Origin: Glaciozyma antarctica PI12
Taxonomy: Eukaryota > Basidiomycota > Microbotryomycetes > Kriegeriales > Camptobasidiaceae
Assembly: GCA_002917775.1 (NCBI GenBank)
Contig: KZ627149.1
Location: 599,689-663,688, forward strand
Direction of reading: 5' to 3'
DNA: 64,000 bases
In this document: in pieces, positions 11,605 through 23,918 of the stretch
Position numbering within the stretch: position 1 is the stretch's first letter
How the letters are laid out: each line of letters starts with the position of its first letter
Notes under the pieces: generated by a model
What the model was told of the DNA's origin: nothing
Databases searched by the model: none
The model's input: the letters and a program-made list of their open reading frames with translations, nothing else
Translations under genes and position numbers: made by a program

Positions 11605-14057
11605 CTAAAGCTTCGCAGGCACCTTCTCCCCCTTCACCCTCTCCTCCCAAACCAGCGCCAATTCCGCCTTCAACTCCCTCTTGAGCGTCTTCCCATTCGC
11701 GTTCCTCGGCATCGGCTCCTTCCTCACCACCACCAACACCGGGACACAATGTTTCGGCAACGACTTAGAGACGAGAGCGATCAGTTCCGCTTCGGTAACT
11801 TTGCCGTGGTATTCGGGCTTGGTGACCACCACCGCACTGTTGCCGAATTAGCTCGCGCGCAGGAAGGAGGAGAGGAGGGACGTACGCTACTAGTTCGCCG
11901 AGACGGTGATCGGGGACTGGGACGACAGCGGCATCTTTGACGCGGTCGTCTTGGTACAACGCGTCCTCGACTTGGATCGTACTGATGTTCTCTCCGCCGC
12001 GGATGATCTGTGGAGGAGGTTAGTGGAGCTCGTGGGAGAGGATGGAGGGACGAACGATTTCTTTGGCGCGGTCGGAGATGTAGAGGAATCCATCTTGGTC
12101 GAGGTGTCCGATATCTCCACTGCGTAGCGAGTTAGCCAAACCACTCTCGACGAAAACGAGGAGGGACGAACGACTGGAACCACCCGTCGTGCGAGAAAGC
12201 CTCCGCAGTGGCTTTAGGGTTGTTCCAGTACCTGCCACGAAAGCCTCAGAAAGCTTCTTCACCAGTGTGGAACGGACAAACGAATCAGCGACGTTAGGTC
12301 CTTTGAGGTAGATCTCGCCCGTCGTGTGCGGGGGGAGGTCGACGAGCTTGAGAGGGCAGACGATCTTGATTTCGCAGACGGGGGGAGGGATTCCGCACGA
12401 CGTGGGGCCTGCGAAGTGGCGTGAGTTTGATTCTGCGAGAGAGGTGATGAGGGCTTGCGCTCGAGGTAGTCTTCGCCAGAGTGCGAGACGACGACGGCGC
12501 TTGAAGTGAGGGTAAAGTCAGCGAGCGCGAGGAGCGAGAGATGGACGACTCACTTCGTCTCGGTGAGACCGTAAGCGGTCGCAAGCGCCACCTGCGGCAT
12601 CCTCTTCGCGAGGGTAGAAGGAAGCTTGCTAGAAGAAGGAGCGCCACCGAAAGAGAATCCCTCGAGAGTGTGGGACTGGTCCTCGCCGAGCGCGCTGTCG
12701 ATGAGTTCTTGCACCATGTGGGGAACGCCTCCGCTGAAGAAGTCGCAGAGTTAGCGTTGTTGCGGCGGGAGTAGAAGAGCGAGACGTACGCGGTTGTGAT
12801 CTTCTCGCGACGGATAAGCTCGACGGCTTCGGCGAGGCTCCACTTGTGCGTAATAACGAGCTGCGAAGGGAGGATCAGCGAGAGGCTCGGTCGAACTCCA
12901 ACGAGGGGCAAGGAACGAACCTTGCCGCCTGCAGCAGTCATGAAGGACAGGAAAGACTGGTTTCCAGTAACGTGGAAAAGGGGGATAGACTGCAGAGGCG
13001 TGTCAGCTTGTTTAGGAGCCGAGCGAGGAGGAATGTACGCACGAGCAAAACAGCCTTCAGAGCGGTAGGGTCGGGAACAGGCATGTCCTCGCCTCGGCGC
13101 AAGGCTGCTCGCACGGTAGCGTACTTGGTGTTGAGCAGGTTGGAGAGGTACATCCTCTGAGTCGAGAGAACCCCCTTGGGGAGCGCAGTGGTTCCGCTCG
13201 TAAAAAAAGATAACGGCGTTGTCCTTCGATCTCGGCGTCAGCGCTCGCTCCTACAGCTGAGGGAAGAACGCACGTCGGCAGAAATATCGACCTGAGGTAA
13301 GGGCTTGCCCTCGCACCCCTTGAGCGCCTCGACCAAGCTCTCGAATCCGGCTGGGAGCGAAGTAGGTCGAACGACCAAGACGGCCGAGCAACCTGCGGCC
13401 TTGACCTCTTGCAGCGAGGGAATAAGGACTTGGGCGCGCTCGTCGTCGACGATGGCAATCTTGCAGCCCGAGTTGGTGAGGCAGTGGGTGAGGGGTTCGA
13501 GAGGAGACCAGGCGTTGACGGCGACGGCGATGGCTCCGAGGGCGTGGATGGCCCAGAAGCAGGTGATCCATCTGCGCGTGCCGTACGTTAGCTCCAACAC
13601 CTTCTTTGCTTGCTCTGCTGAACTCACTCGGGGTAGTTGCGCATCACAATGGCAACCCGGTCTCCCTTGACCACTCCCCGCCGACGAAAGAGCTCCGCGA
13701 TGGTCTCGACCTGAGCGTGCGCCTGAGCATAGGTGACTCGTTCGTCCTGGTACACGATGTAGTCCCGGTCCCCGAATTGCTAGCAAAGGAAGTGGGGAGT
13801 CAGCTGGCGAGGGGAGGAGCGGAGAAGCGGGCGGACCTTGGTCGAGAGCCAGAAGTCACGAAGGGAAGAGGGAAGCGCCTTGTAGACCTTAGTATCGCGT
13901 CCCTTGATGATCTTGCTCTCCGTTTCCCAGGGTCTGCGAGGGAGAGCGCCGTCAGTGGAGCGTTCCCCGCGCCGACGTGAGGTCGAGCTCACGAGCCAGG
14001 ACGAGTGAGTAAAGCGTCGACCTCTTGGATAGATCGTTTGGCCCAGTTGGACGACAT
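11605..14057 (-). CDS. AMP-dependent acyl-CoA synthetase
   Basis: An ANL-superfamily enzyme that activates a carboxylic acid to its acyl-CoA with ATP. The minus-strand protein starts MSSNWAKRSIQEVDALLTRP (ATG 14055-14057), with an intron before PWETESKIIKGRDTKVYKAL. It then has FGDRDYIVYQDERVTYAQA, WAIHALGAIAVAVNAWSPLE, the P-loop-like TSGTTALPKG (about 13,160-13,200), a C-terminal domain with DRAKEIV, and the catalytic-lysine segment MPRNANGKTLKREL. It ends KGEKVPAKL at TAG 11605-11607. About nine introns. An A7 run (13202-13208, T7 on the coding strand) puts TSGTT out of frame with AVIFF; a T6 run would restore it, probably a sequencing error. It diverges from the AUH-type hydratase over 184 bp, which suggests a fatty- or branched-acid catabolic role. 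The substrate is unknown. Confidence 0.85.
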
Positions 14058-14241
14058 GCTAGAGCAGACTTTGGAGGGATTCGAGGAGAGAGTGATGGTA
14101 CGAGGAAGAGTGAGAGAAAGCCGGAGTGCGCTGAGGCTCTTGCCGACCCGAAGACCGTGGGAACTCTCGAGTCCCCCGGACTTCGACTATTATAGCGCAG
14201 GCCGCAGAGTTGGGCAGCTTCACCTCACGCCGAATCAAACG
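14058..14241. promoter_or_regulatory. Divergent promoter: acyl-CoA synthetase / AUH hydratase
   Basis: Only 184 bp separate the two start codons, so transcription of both catabolic genes must start from this spacer. A TATA-like TATTATAG lies at about 14188-14195, roughly 50 bp upstream of the hydratase ATG. No other motif stands out by eye. Confidence 0.45.
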
Positions 14242-15467
14242 ATGTCACTCTACCGCTTCAAGCTCGTCTTGACCTCCAGTGCACCCGGCCCACTGCGCTT
14301 TGGAACTTCTAGAAGTCTCTCTACCGCCCCCTCCAGTGCGGAAGCATACCTCACCCGTTCCTCCGACGCCGCCAGCGCTGGCATCTCCTTCCTCACCCTC
14401 AACCGCCCCGCCGCCAAGAATGCCATTTCTATGCAGCTTCTCGCCGACATGCGCGCCGCGCTCGAGGAGGTCCGCTTCGATGGGTGCGTCGTTCAACGCG
14501 GGGAACAAGCCGACGGGAGCTTCGGGAGCTGACCCTGCGTTCTCTGGATGGGCAGGACTACGCGCGCACTGATCTTGCAGTCGTCGACGCCCAAGATCTT
14601 TTGCGCGGGAGCGGATCTGAAGCAGCGCAAGACGATGAGCCCGGCCGAGGTCGCCAAGTTCCTTTACACGTTGAGGCAGATGCTGGGAGAGCTGGCGTCG
14701 TTGCCTGTGCCGACTATTGCTGCGATTGATGGAGTCGCATTGGGAGGAGGATTGGAGCTCGCGCTGGCGTGCGATTTGAGGGTGGCTGGTGAGCTGGACT
14801 TGCTTCGGGGAGCGGGAGAGGGAAACTGAAGCTGGGTGCAGGTGCTGGAGCTACAAAGATTGGACTGCCCGAGACTCGGTTGGCCATCATTCCTGGGTGC
14901 GTTATCTTGAGTTCTAAGAGTAGCCAGGCTGACTCTGGTGCAGTGCGGGAGGAACGCAGCGACTCAGCCGACTGCTAGGAGTTTCGCGTGCGAAGGACAT
15001 GATCTTTACTTCGCGACTGCTCTCTGCTTCCCAGGCTGCTGATATCGGTGCGTTCTCATACGGTTTAACCCAGATCCAGCAGCTGAACTTGCCAACGCAG
15101 GTCTCGTCAACTACCTCGCTGCCGACGGACAGACCGCAACTGAACGAGCCATCGCTCTCGCACAGGAGATTCTGCCCGCTGGTCCGTCCTATCTCGCTCT
15201 CTTCGCTGATAATCTGCTGATCTATCGTCCTCGCAGGTCCTCTCGCGATCAAGTGCGCCAAAATGGCGATTGACCGTGGCTCGCAGCTGGATCTGTACGT
15301 TCAATTCTCGATCCTCCGTCGATTCCTTTCGCTCACCACTCATTTACAGCGAGTCGGCACTCGACTTTGAGCAGACGTGCTACCAGACCATCTTGCCGAC
15401 GAGTGATCGGTTGGAGGGGCTCAAGGCGTTCGCTGAGAAGCGCAAGCCGGTGTACGAGGGGAAATAA
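14242..15467 (+). CDS. AUH: Enoyl-CoA hydratase, AUH type (3-methylglutaconyl-CoA hydratase)
   Basis: A crotonase-fold hydratase. The sequence follows the AUH branch closely: [20 protein letters not shown] (oxyanion-hole segment), [42 protein letters not shown] (catalytic glutamate region), [32 protein letters not shown] and the C-terminal [20 protein letters not shown], ending KPVYEGK at TAA 15465-15467. AUH hydrates 3-methylglutaconyl-CoA, the step just after methylcrotonyl-CoA carboxylase in leucine breakdown. The N-terminus ([13 protein letters not shown]..., Arg/Ser-rich, no acidic residues at first) fits a mitochondrial presequence. At least six short introns. Both MCC subunits lie 12-20 kb away in this window. 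Confidence 0.88.
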
Positions 15468-15805
15468 AAGACGTCTGCCCGGAGTATGAGACTAGTCTGT
15501 TAGAGTACCCAGGCTGGAAAGGAAGCTTGCAATAGGTCCTCCGCCCATTCGACCAATCCATCTGCGAAGCTGGCACGGTTCGCTCGCTCAGGACTTGGAC
15601 TCGCCGACGTTCTCCTTCTCCTCCTCCTTCCTCCTCCCTCCCGCCCTTGACGACTACCACGCTCTAACGACCGTCTCCCAAGCCTCCTTCCGCACCGCCA
15701 ACGACCTCAGCCAAACGACGGAACGGGCCCCACGCCTCGCGTCAGACTCCACCGACCCCCTCCTCCCCCTCTCTCCTCCTCAGCGCACCCGCCTAATCCC
15801 TAAAG
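15468..15805. other. Intergenic leader of the AP-2 alpha gene
   Basis: 338 bases between tandem plus-strand genes. The distal half is strongly CT-rich (about 15,610-15,800), typical of a fungal core promoter or 5' leader. I see no gene, repeat or RNA element. Confidence 0.35.
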
Positions 15806-18800
15806 ATGGTTCAAGCCGACATGCGCGGGCTCACCGTACGCTCCTCCCACCGCTCCTGCTCCCACCGCCCCGCTGATCCAACGTCGTTGCACGCAGCAAT
15901 ACATCGCGGACCTACGCGCGTGCCGCGTACGCGAGCTCGAGGAGAAGCGTATCAACAAGGAGATGGCGCACATTCGGCAGAAGTTCAAAGGTGCGCTCGT
16001 GCGCTCTTATGGGAAGGGAGCGGAGCTGATGTGGTGCTGCAGATGGGAACTTGGATGGGCGACAGAAGAAGAAGTGAGCTTGCCTGTGTGCTTGGGAGGA
16101 GTGTGGAGCTGATGCGTGCGCAGGTACTTGAGCAAGATCGTGTTCACGTACATCCTGGGGTATCAGGTCGACGTTGGGCATATGGAGGCGGTCAACCTCA
16201 TCTCGAGTCCCAAGTACTCCGAGAAGCAGATCGTAAGCCCCCGTTTCAGCTATGCTGAAGCTGTGGACGAGAGAGAGCGTGCGTAGGAGTGGTAGCTGAC
16301 GACCTCGTGTCTGCAGGGCTACCTGGCGCTCACTCTCCTCATGCACGAGAACTCTGACCTCGTTCGCCTCGTTATCAACTCGATTCGCAAGGACCTGGAC
16401 GATACGAACGAGACGAACAACTGTCTCGCGCTGCACGCCATCGCCAACATTGGAGGAGCGGAGATGGCAGAAGCGCTCGCGGGAGACGTTCACCGCTTGC
16501 TCATCAGTCCGTGCGTACTGCGATGAAGGAGGGGATGGGCTGCAAGCTGATGGCATGTGGTGCAGGACTTCTCGCTCATTCGTCAAGAAAAAGGCGGCTT
16601 TGACGCTGCTGAGGCTGCATCGCAAGCACCCCGAGGTCATTCCGGCTGCCGAATGGGCTCTTCGCATCATCTCGATTATGGACGACCTGAACCTCGTACG
16701 CGAACGCTCCTTCCCAGCCTCGGAATGCACCACTAACGTGGCTATTGGAACTAGGGCGTCGCACTCGCTGTCACGAGTCTCGTAATGACTTTGGCGCAGG
16801 ACAACCTCGAGGCTTACGCGGTATGCTACCAGAAGGCGGTGGATCGCTTGAGCAAGGTGCGTTCTCGCACCAGATTTGCGAAGAACTTCCTCTGATGGAG
16901 CTTCTACGGCAGATCATCATCGAGAACGAGTACTCGGCGGACTACGTTTACTACAAAATCCCGATTCCCTGGCTTCAGGTCAAGCTGCTGCGACTGCTTC
17001 AGTACTATCCTCCTTCTGGTAAGCTGCTCGAAGTGCGCTTCTCTCGACGAAGCTGACGACTCGCTCGCTCGCTCGCAGAGGACCCGACCCTTCGTCTCGT
17101 ACTCCACAACGTCCTTGAGCGGATCCTCAAGAACTCGCAAGAGGTCCACAAGAACCCTCAGCACAACAATGCTCAGAACGCCGTCCTCTTCGAAGCCATC
17201 AACCTCGCGATCCACCTCGACACGGAATCGACCATCGTCACCGCCTCCGCGACCCTCCTCAGCAGGTTCATCCTCTCCAAGGAGACGAACGTCCGCTACC
17301 TCGGACTCGACACGATGGCTCATCTTGCCGCTCGGAGCGACAGCCTCGACGCGATCAAGAAGCACCAGGACACGATCATCCTCTCCCTCCGCGACAAGGA
17401 CATCTCCGTTCGAAGGCGCGGGCTCGACCTCCTCTACTCGATGTGCGACGTGACCAACTCGAAGGCGATCGTCGGAGAGCTTCTGCGGTACCTCTCTATC
17501 GCGGACTACACCCTTCGCGAGGAGATGGTCCTTAAGATCGCCATCTTGACGGAGAAGTTTGCCGTCGAGTACGAGTGGTACGTCGATACCATCTTGCGCT
17601 TGATGAGTACGGCGGGAGACCATGTCGGCGACGAGGTCTGGTATCGAGTCGTTCAGATCGTCACCAACACAGAGGAGCTTCAGGAGGTGAGCTTCGTTTC
17701 GCGAGCGCCTTTCTGCAATTGCTGACGACTGCTCTCGAATCAGTACGCGGCTCAGAAGGTCTTCAACCATCTCAGCAACGCCACGAGCCACGAGAACGTC
17801 GTGAAGGTGGGCGCCTACGTTCTTGGAGAGTACGGCCACCTCATCGCCGACGAACCCGTTCGTCCTTCCTCTCCACCGCGACGAAGCCCTCACTCACGCC
17901 GAACCTCGCAGGGACGTTCCCCCATCGAGCAGTTCCAGACTCGCTCAGACTCGCGCTCCAACCTTTGCTCGACCGCAACCCGAGCTCTCCTCCTCACGAC
18001 CTACTTCAAGTGGCTCAACCTCTTCCCCGAGATCCGCGAGCAGATCGTCGCCGTCTTCAAGGGCTATTCGCGCGTCCTCGACGCCGAGCTTCAGCAGCGC
18101 GCGTGCGAGTACCTCGCCATCGCGAACCGGCCTGACGACGATCTGCTGCAAGTCGTGGTGGACGAGATGCCTCCCTACCCCGAACGCGAGAGTGCTGTGA
18201 GTTTCAGATGGGCTTCTTCTGCGAGCCCTGGCTGACGTTCTTCGGTACATAGCTCCTCAGTCGCCTGCTCAAGAAAACTGGCGACACCGGCGACAAGCGG
18301 ACGTGGCACATCGGAGGGAAGGAGGTCAACAAGGGTCAGGACGCCGAGCGGTACAAGGGATTCGGACGTCGGAAAGGGAAGGAAGTTGACGACGACGAGC
18401 TCATCGGCGAAGTTGATTTGGCCCCGACCCCCTCGAGCGGTGCCACTTCTGCCGCCGACGACCTCATGTCCTCCCTCGCCGGCCTCGACCTCTCCACTCC
18501 GACTCCCACCGCTGGCGAACTCCCCCGCGTCAAAATCCACCCCCACGTCAAAATTCACCCTCACCCTCCCTCCGACGTCAACCTCGGTGTCGAAAGCCGT
18601 CACCAGCACCTCGAGCCCGACCGGTCGCAAGATGTCGACGCCTCTCACGCATGGAGCGGACAAGTGGCTCTCGCGGCTACTCCTCAGTCCCGAGGGCATC
18701 CTGTACGAGGACGGGCAGCTTCAGATTGGCGTCAAGTGCGAGTTCCACGGGCACCTAGGTCGGATCGCCATCTTCTTCGGCAACAAGATCTCGGTCGCGC

Positions 18801-19456
18801 TCGAGTCGTTCACGGCGACGATCGACGTCGAAGACCCGGACGCCCTCACCGTCACCCTCCCGAAAATCCCTACGTCGACTCTCGGGCCCATGTCGCAAAT
18901 CCAGCAGCTCGTGCACGTCGAGTGCAAGGAAATTTTCGACTCGCCCCCGATTCTTAACATCTCGTACCTCGCCGGCTCGCTCCAAACCATCACTCTCCGC
19001 CTCCCCATCTTCCTCTCCAAATTCGTCGAGCCCGTCCAGCTCGGCGCCACCGACTTCTTCGAACGGTGGAAGCAGATCGGTGGTCCTCCGCGCGAGGCGC
19101 AGAACATCTTTCCGATCAAGTTGCGGCCCGAGGGAGGAGTCGACGTCGCGAGGAACCAGAAGGTCGTCGGAGGGACGGGCTTTGGGCTCCTGGATGGGAT
19201 TGATCCGAACCCGAACAACATCGTCGCTGCTGGCGTGCTGCACATGTCAACGGCGGGCAAGGTGGGATGTCTTCTGCGGCTCGAGCCGAATACCGAAGCG
19301 AAGGTGAGCTCGTTTCTGGCGGATCTCGTCGTAGGATCTGTTCGCTGATCTTCCTCCTCTCTCAACCAGCTGTGTAGGCTGACGATTCGGAGCACGAACG
19401 AGCTGGTGTCGGCGGAGATATTGAAGACGCTAGTGGGAGCGGTTGCGACGAAGTGA
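15806..19456 (+). CDS. APL3: AP-2 complex subunit alpha (alpha-adaptin)
   Basis: The large subunit of the clathrin adaptor AP-2, which recruits cargo and clathrin at the plasma membrane. It starts MVQADMRGLT, an intron, then QYIADLRACRVRELEEKRIN. The adaptin trunk follows (KEMAHIRQKFK, LSKIVFTYILGYQVDVGHME, ISSPKYSEKQ, GYLALTLLMHENSDL, TNETNNCLALHAIANIGG). After a Ser/Thr/Pro-rich hinge comes the alpha ear (LLLSPEGILYEDGQLQIGVK; FHGHLGRIAIFFGNKIS; GVLHMSTAGKVGCLLRLEPN), ending LVGAVATK with TGA 19454-19456. About eleven introns. The hinge changes frame somewhere near 18,520-18,640, next to C-runs and an 18-bp tandem repeat, so a base is probably missing or extra there. Confidence 0.92.
18529..18564 (+). 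repeat. 18-bp tandem duplication in the AP-2 alpha hinge
   Basis: Two adjacent 18-bp copies (18529-18546 and 18547-18564) of the type GTCAAAATYCACCCYCAC differ at two positions. They lie in the low-complexity hinge between trunk and ear, where length change is tolerated. The reading frame of the hinge switches close by. Confidence 0.75.
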
Positions 19457-19846
19457 GGGAGGGAGTGCAGTTGGCCTTGTTGTTCTCCCCTTTCCCTATT
19501 TACCTTTAGCTTCGCAACCATACCCTTTTTCGTCCTGCTACGCTCGAGAAGGTCGCTGTCTTTGCACGCTCCAGAGAGCACCTGAGCTTTGCCCTCGTCG
19601 GGTGGCTCCCGTCTGAGTTCGCGAGTCACTCCTTGCCCTCCCTCCCTCTCTCTCATCGCCCATCCCTGCCGAAATAAGCCATCGCCACCACTGAACCGCC
19701 TCGCACAGCACTCATCTCGCCCTCCCCATCGGAGGTCACCTGTCCGCTCGCAGCCGCGTCAAGTCCCCCACACCTTCGACTCCTCTCCCATCACCTCTCT
19801 CCTACGCCGCAGGCTTCTCAGAGGTATAGCTCCAAGGGCTCTCTCG
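19457..19846. other. Intergenic stretch AP-2 alpha to F-box gene
   Basis: 390 bases between tandem plus-strand genes. From about 19,620 it is CT/CCTC-rich and likely the promoter/leader of the F-box gene. Nothing else is recognisable. Confidence 0.3.
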
Positions 19847-21575
19847 ATGGCCGCCAAGTCGCTGAGCCTGTGGGCGCCGCCCTCTCTCTGTCGTAAGCCC
19901 GGGCCGTTTGCGTCTTTGGCGGAGTGGGGTACTCAAACTGCTTTCACGCAGCATCTCCAACTCCTCCCTTCTCAGACGACGACGACCTGCCTTTCGAAGA
20001 CTGCCTCGAGGAACTCCCGTCCACAACCTCATCCGGCATCGCCCTCCCGCCAGAGCTCATCGAGGAAGTACTTCGCTGGACGCAAGCGGCGGGTTTCGAC
20101 TGCCAGGCCGACCTCCGCCGCTTCTCCCTCGTCTCGCGGGCGTGGGCCCCGCCAGCTCGTAGGATTCTCTTCGGCCAGACGCTCTCGATTGTGGACGAGG
20201 ACGCGGTGCGACGGCTTCGAGCGGCTCTCGTCAGCTCGCCGGAACTGGCTTCGCATGTGCGGCGGATCGACCTCTCGAATTCGAGCTGTACTTGGAGGTA
20301 CCAGAATATGCACGATGTATTTCGTCGAGCGGCGGGGATCCTGCGGCAGACGGTTCGGCTCAAGGAGATCTCGCTACTTCAGATTCCTCTGAGCCCCAAG
20401 GTGCGTCCCCTCTGCGCCTCAGCCTTTGGTGAACGGAGCTGACTTGCGCTATTTTTAGGTGCGAGGGAAGCTCTTTGGAGCTTTGCAGGCGATTGGCGGC
20501 GTCGAGACTGCGTCGTTCTACTCGTCTTCAGGATATCATGGCCGAGGACCGACGACTGCCCTTGACTGTCCCGACGCTTCAGCTCTCGCTCTCCTCCTAT
20601 GTCGATGGAAGAACCTCAAGAGAGTCCCTTAAGTTTCTCCTATGGATCTCAGCGATCCTGACGAACTTATTCGCAGGTCCCTCACTCTCTCCAACTACGC
20701 CGAGTACCCCTTCGCCCTCTGTTCCGACTCCCTCCCAGCGCACACCATTCCCACCTACCATCTTGATGAGCTCAGCATCAGCTCGTCCGACCTCTCCGCC
20801 TCCCTCCTCTGGATCCTCGGAAATTCGCAACACACTCTTCGTCGCCTGCACCTCGCCGCCACTATCGGCCTAACCTCTTCCCTCCTCTCGCACCTCTTCC
20901 TCCTCCTTGGCAACACTCTCACCGACCTCAGTCTCGCCATCGACCGAGACGATTTCGCCACTCCTCCCTCCGACGCCCTCCCCGGCAGCATTCTCGCTCC
21001 CCTCGTTCGCCTGGAGACGCTCTCGGTGACGACGGACTCGTCCTTCAAGGACGACCTCCTCGAATACCTCGGGAGCGTCGAAAAGCTGGAGGTCGTCATG
21101 CTGTGCTTTCCGGCTTTTCGCTACGCTCCGATCGAGGCGTTCCTCCGACGAGATTCTCCTGCGTTGCGCGAATTGACGCTGGACACCTGGTTCGTCCCGC
21201 TTCTCGCTCGAACGGCAAGCGATTGAAATGCTTCTGTCGCACTCGTAGGGATAGCGGAGAGATCTGGACCGATCATCAACGGTTCGTCCTAGCGAGCCTT
21301 TGCGAGAGTAAGCGCGTCGCCATCTTCCTGAACGGCCAGTCCGCTTCGATCAGTACGTGTATCGTTCCCTCTCCTCCGTGTCGTCGCTGATAATCGATTC
21401 TCGCAGTCGAGGACGTTTGGTACGGCGAAGATATCTCGGAGGATTGGGCGGTGATGGAGGAGGGTACTTGGCCTACGCAGTCTACGAGGTACGTCTCTCT
21501 TTCGGTTTGCTGCTGATTGCCGCTGACTTTCCCTCTCCGTATAGTCCGTCGGGCCCGCCTTCGATTGCTTGGTGA
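19847..21575 (+). CDS. F-box/LRR-like protein
   Basis: A probable substrate adaptor of an SCF ubiquitin ligase. It starts MAAKSLSLWAPPSLC. An intron (gtaagc...gcag) leads to an acidic region (FSDDDDLPFEDCLEELP) and an F-box-like motif, IALPPELIEEVLRWTQ ... RRFSLVSRAWAPPARRILF. Leucine-rich, LRR-like sequence follows (LPAHTIPTYHLDELSISSSD; HTLRRLHLAATIGLTSSLL; GNTLTDLSLAIDRDD). In the first frame the protein would stop after LLARTASD near 21,225. A neighbouring frame reads on as RRDSGEIWTDHQRFVLASLC and, across two introns, to PPSIAW with TGA 21573-21575. A single-base slip near 21,190-21,215 would unite them. The target protein is unknown. Confidence 0.65.
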
Positions 21576-21747
21576 GAAGCGGAAGTGGAGATTGTAGAAT
21601 AGGGAAGATTGGAATCGCAAAAGTGCTCTCTCCGAACTCCGGGCCATCGCGCTGCTTAGTGTGAACGATAATGCCATGCAACGCGAATTAAACTACGTCT
21701 GTCCCTCCCCTAGCAAACTCTCCCCCCAGCGAACCCTCCCTCCGCAC

Positions 21748-23653
21748 CTACACATAAACCCTCTGCACCTTCCCCACCGCTTTCAACCACTCGACCTCCT
21801 CGTCCCCTAACCTCTTCCCCCTCTCCTCCCTCTCCTCTCTCACCGGCATCGTCCTCCCAACACTCGAAAGCGGGATCTTGATATTCGCCAACAGCGGTAC
21901 AGGCGGCCATTCCGGTGCGCTCGGGGGCGCGGGATTCCATAATCCTAGGAGCGCGAAGAGCCGCTCGCTTACGAGCCTTTGCGCGCGGGCCAAGCGGCTC
22001 TCCTCGATGAGGACGTCGGGCGAGGAGCGGCGAGGGAGAGAGCCGAAGAGACCTAGTTCCTCGAGGTCTGATGCCATGGCGAGCGTTTGGAGGAGGATGG
22101 AGGAGGGGAGATCGCGGGAGAGGATGTTGGTTGATAGGAAGGGGGTGAGGTGTGGTGGGGGGAGGAGGGAGGGGGGAGGGCGGTGGAGAGGGAGGCGGGG
22201 AGGGGTGGGGAACCGAGGCCGGGGAGCACGGAGAAGAAGATGCCTGAGGCTGCTGTGGGGTGCGTAAGCTTTGAAGATGGGAGAGGAGGATTTGGACGAA
22301 CAGGTGTACAGTGCGTCGGTCCCGCCTTCTGCTCCATCAATCGTGAGCTTGACGACCCCGCGTCCTCCGAGGCCTAACCTCCTCCTCTCCACCCTCTTCT
22401 CCTCGCTCATCTCCTCCCGCCCCAATACCGCCAACTCCCATAAATTCCCCAAACTCAGCCCTCGGCCACCGAGGACGCTAACCTTCCTCAACTCCTTGCA
22501 CCCCGTTCCGACGTCCGATCTCCCGCGTCCGTCGACGAAGATGGGGATGGAAGTGATGTTGGGACAAGCGACGATGACGAGTCGAGTGATACGAGTGAAG
22601 AAGGAGAGGTGGGCTGCGGAAATATCGCAGTGGGATAAGGAGAGGGAGCGAAGAGTGTCATGCGTGGAGAAGGGTGCGAAGGTGGCTGGGTCGGTGGAAG
22701 GGAGGGAGGAGAGGTGGAGTGAGGTGAGGAGGGAGGGGAGGGAGAGGGGGAGGGTGCGGTCGAAGGACCAGGGAGGGACGTCGTGCCGTGGCGTACTGGG
22801 TGGCGCAGAGGCTGAGGAGAGCGAGTCGAGTCGCGCTTCCTTGAGCCTTGGGCACCATGTATCCACGAGCTGCGTTAACCCCGCGCCGATTCCACAGCCC
22901 TCGACGGCTACAAGCTCAAGTCCTTCGCCGCAATGCTCGAGAAAGAAGTCGAGGGTCGAGAGCTTCAACGGCGTCGCGAGGATCTTGAGCGACTTGAGTC
23001 TAAGTCCGGCTCCACCGTTATCTGCAATCACGCGCAGAGTCTTCCCCGCTTCCCCCTCTGGCTCCGGCTCACTGAGCCTCCTCCTCCGAACGCTCTTAAG
23101 GTCCTGTCCGATGATGACGAGGTGGCGTAGTCGAGGCCAGGCGGGAATGAGGGCGGCGAGAGCCGTGTGAGAGAGGTGCGTATGAGAGGTGATGGTGAGC
23201 GTGGTGAGATTGGGCGTGAGGCTGGGGAGGGTCAGGAGAAGGGAGGTTGTTGCTCTTCGTCCTCAATCAGCACGCGGCCTTCTTCTGTACCTGCAACAGC
23301 CGTGCTTACCTAGTGATGTGGAAGCCCCGCACGTAGTGTCCCCTCGTAGCTAGCACCGGAGAGAACTCTGCAACGGCCTCGGCGGTATCCAGGTGGACGT
23401 CCTGGAGGAGCTCCCGGGTCGCGCTATCGCACCACTGGCTTGATACGAGAGCGGCAAAGAGAAGGGCTTCGACGGGTAGCTGTTGTCATAACAAGGAGAT
23501 CAGCTTGGTCTATAGAGTTCTGTAACCTCGACGCACCTGGGCGAAGATGGAGTCAAGGAGGTTTGGGATGGTGAGGCAGGGGGAGACGGTCGTTCGTCGT
23601 GTTGGCTGCAGCTGATCGCTCTCCTTGAGGAGCTGGGAGGCGTAGAGGTCCAT
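21748..23653 (-). CDS. F-box/LRR-like protein
   Basis: Minus strand, starting MDLYASQLLKESDQLQPTRR at ATG 23651-23653 (an upstream in-frame ATG at 23716 is possible). The N-terminus resembles an F-box: PNLLDSIFAQ, intron, LPVEALLFAALVSSQWCDSA. A second intron leads to leucine-rich repeats in one long exon (LPSLTPNLTTLTITSHTHLS; LKSLKILATPLKLSTLDFFL; LELVAVEGCGIGAGLTQLVD; LRSLSLSHCDISAAHLSFFT; ITRLVIVACPNITSIPIF). It ends GKVQRVYV at 21748. The architecture fits an SCF adaptor. It is convergent with the preceding F-box gene, and the two could be diverged paralogues, but I cannot show sequence identity between them by eye. Confidence 0.7.
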
Positions 23654-23918
23654 GGCTGGCTGGCTTGAGATAGTCCCCTTCCAGAGACGGCGAAGGATAG
23701 GCAAACTTGGCCGCAACTCGCAAATCGCCTTCCGCTATCTCGGACGATGACGAGCGCGGCAAGATTCGCGCTTTCACAGCGATGAAAGAAGGCCTTGTAG
23801 GCGACAAGCAAGATCCTCAATGAAACTGGAGCACGAGCGAGTGTAGAACGGCGATTGGTGAATAAGAATCAAATTCCACCCGTTCGTCCGTCGCTCGGTC
23901 TCTGAGAAGACGCGACGC

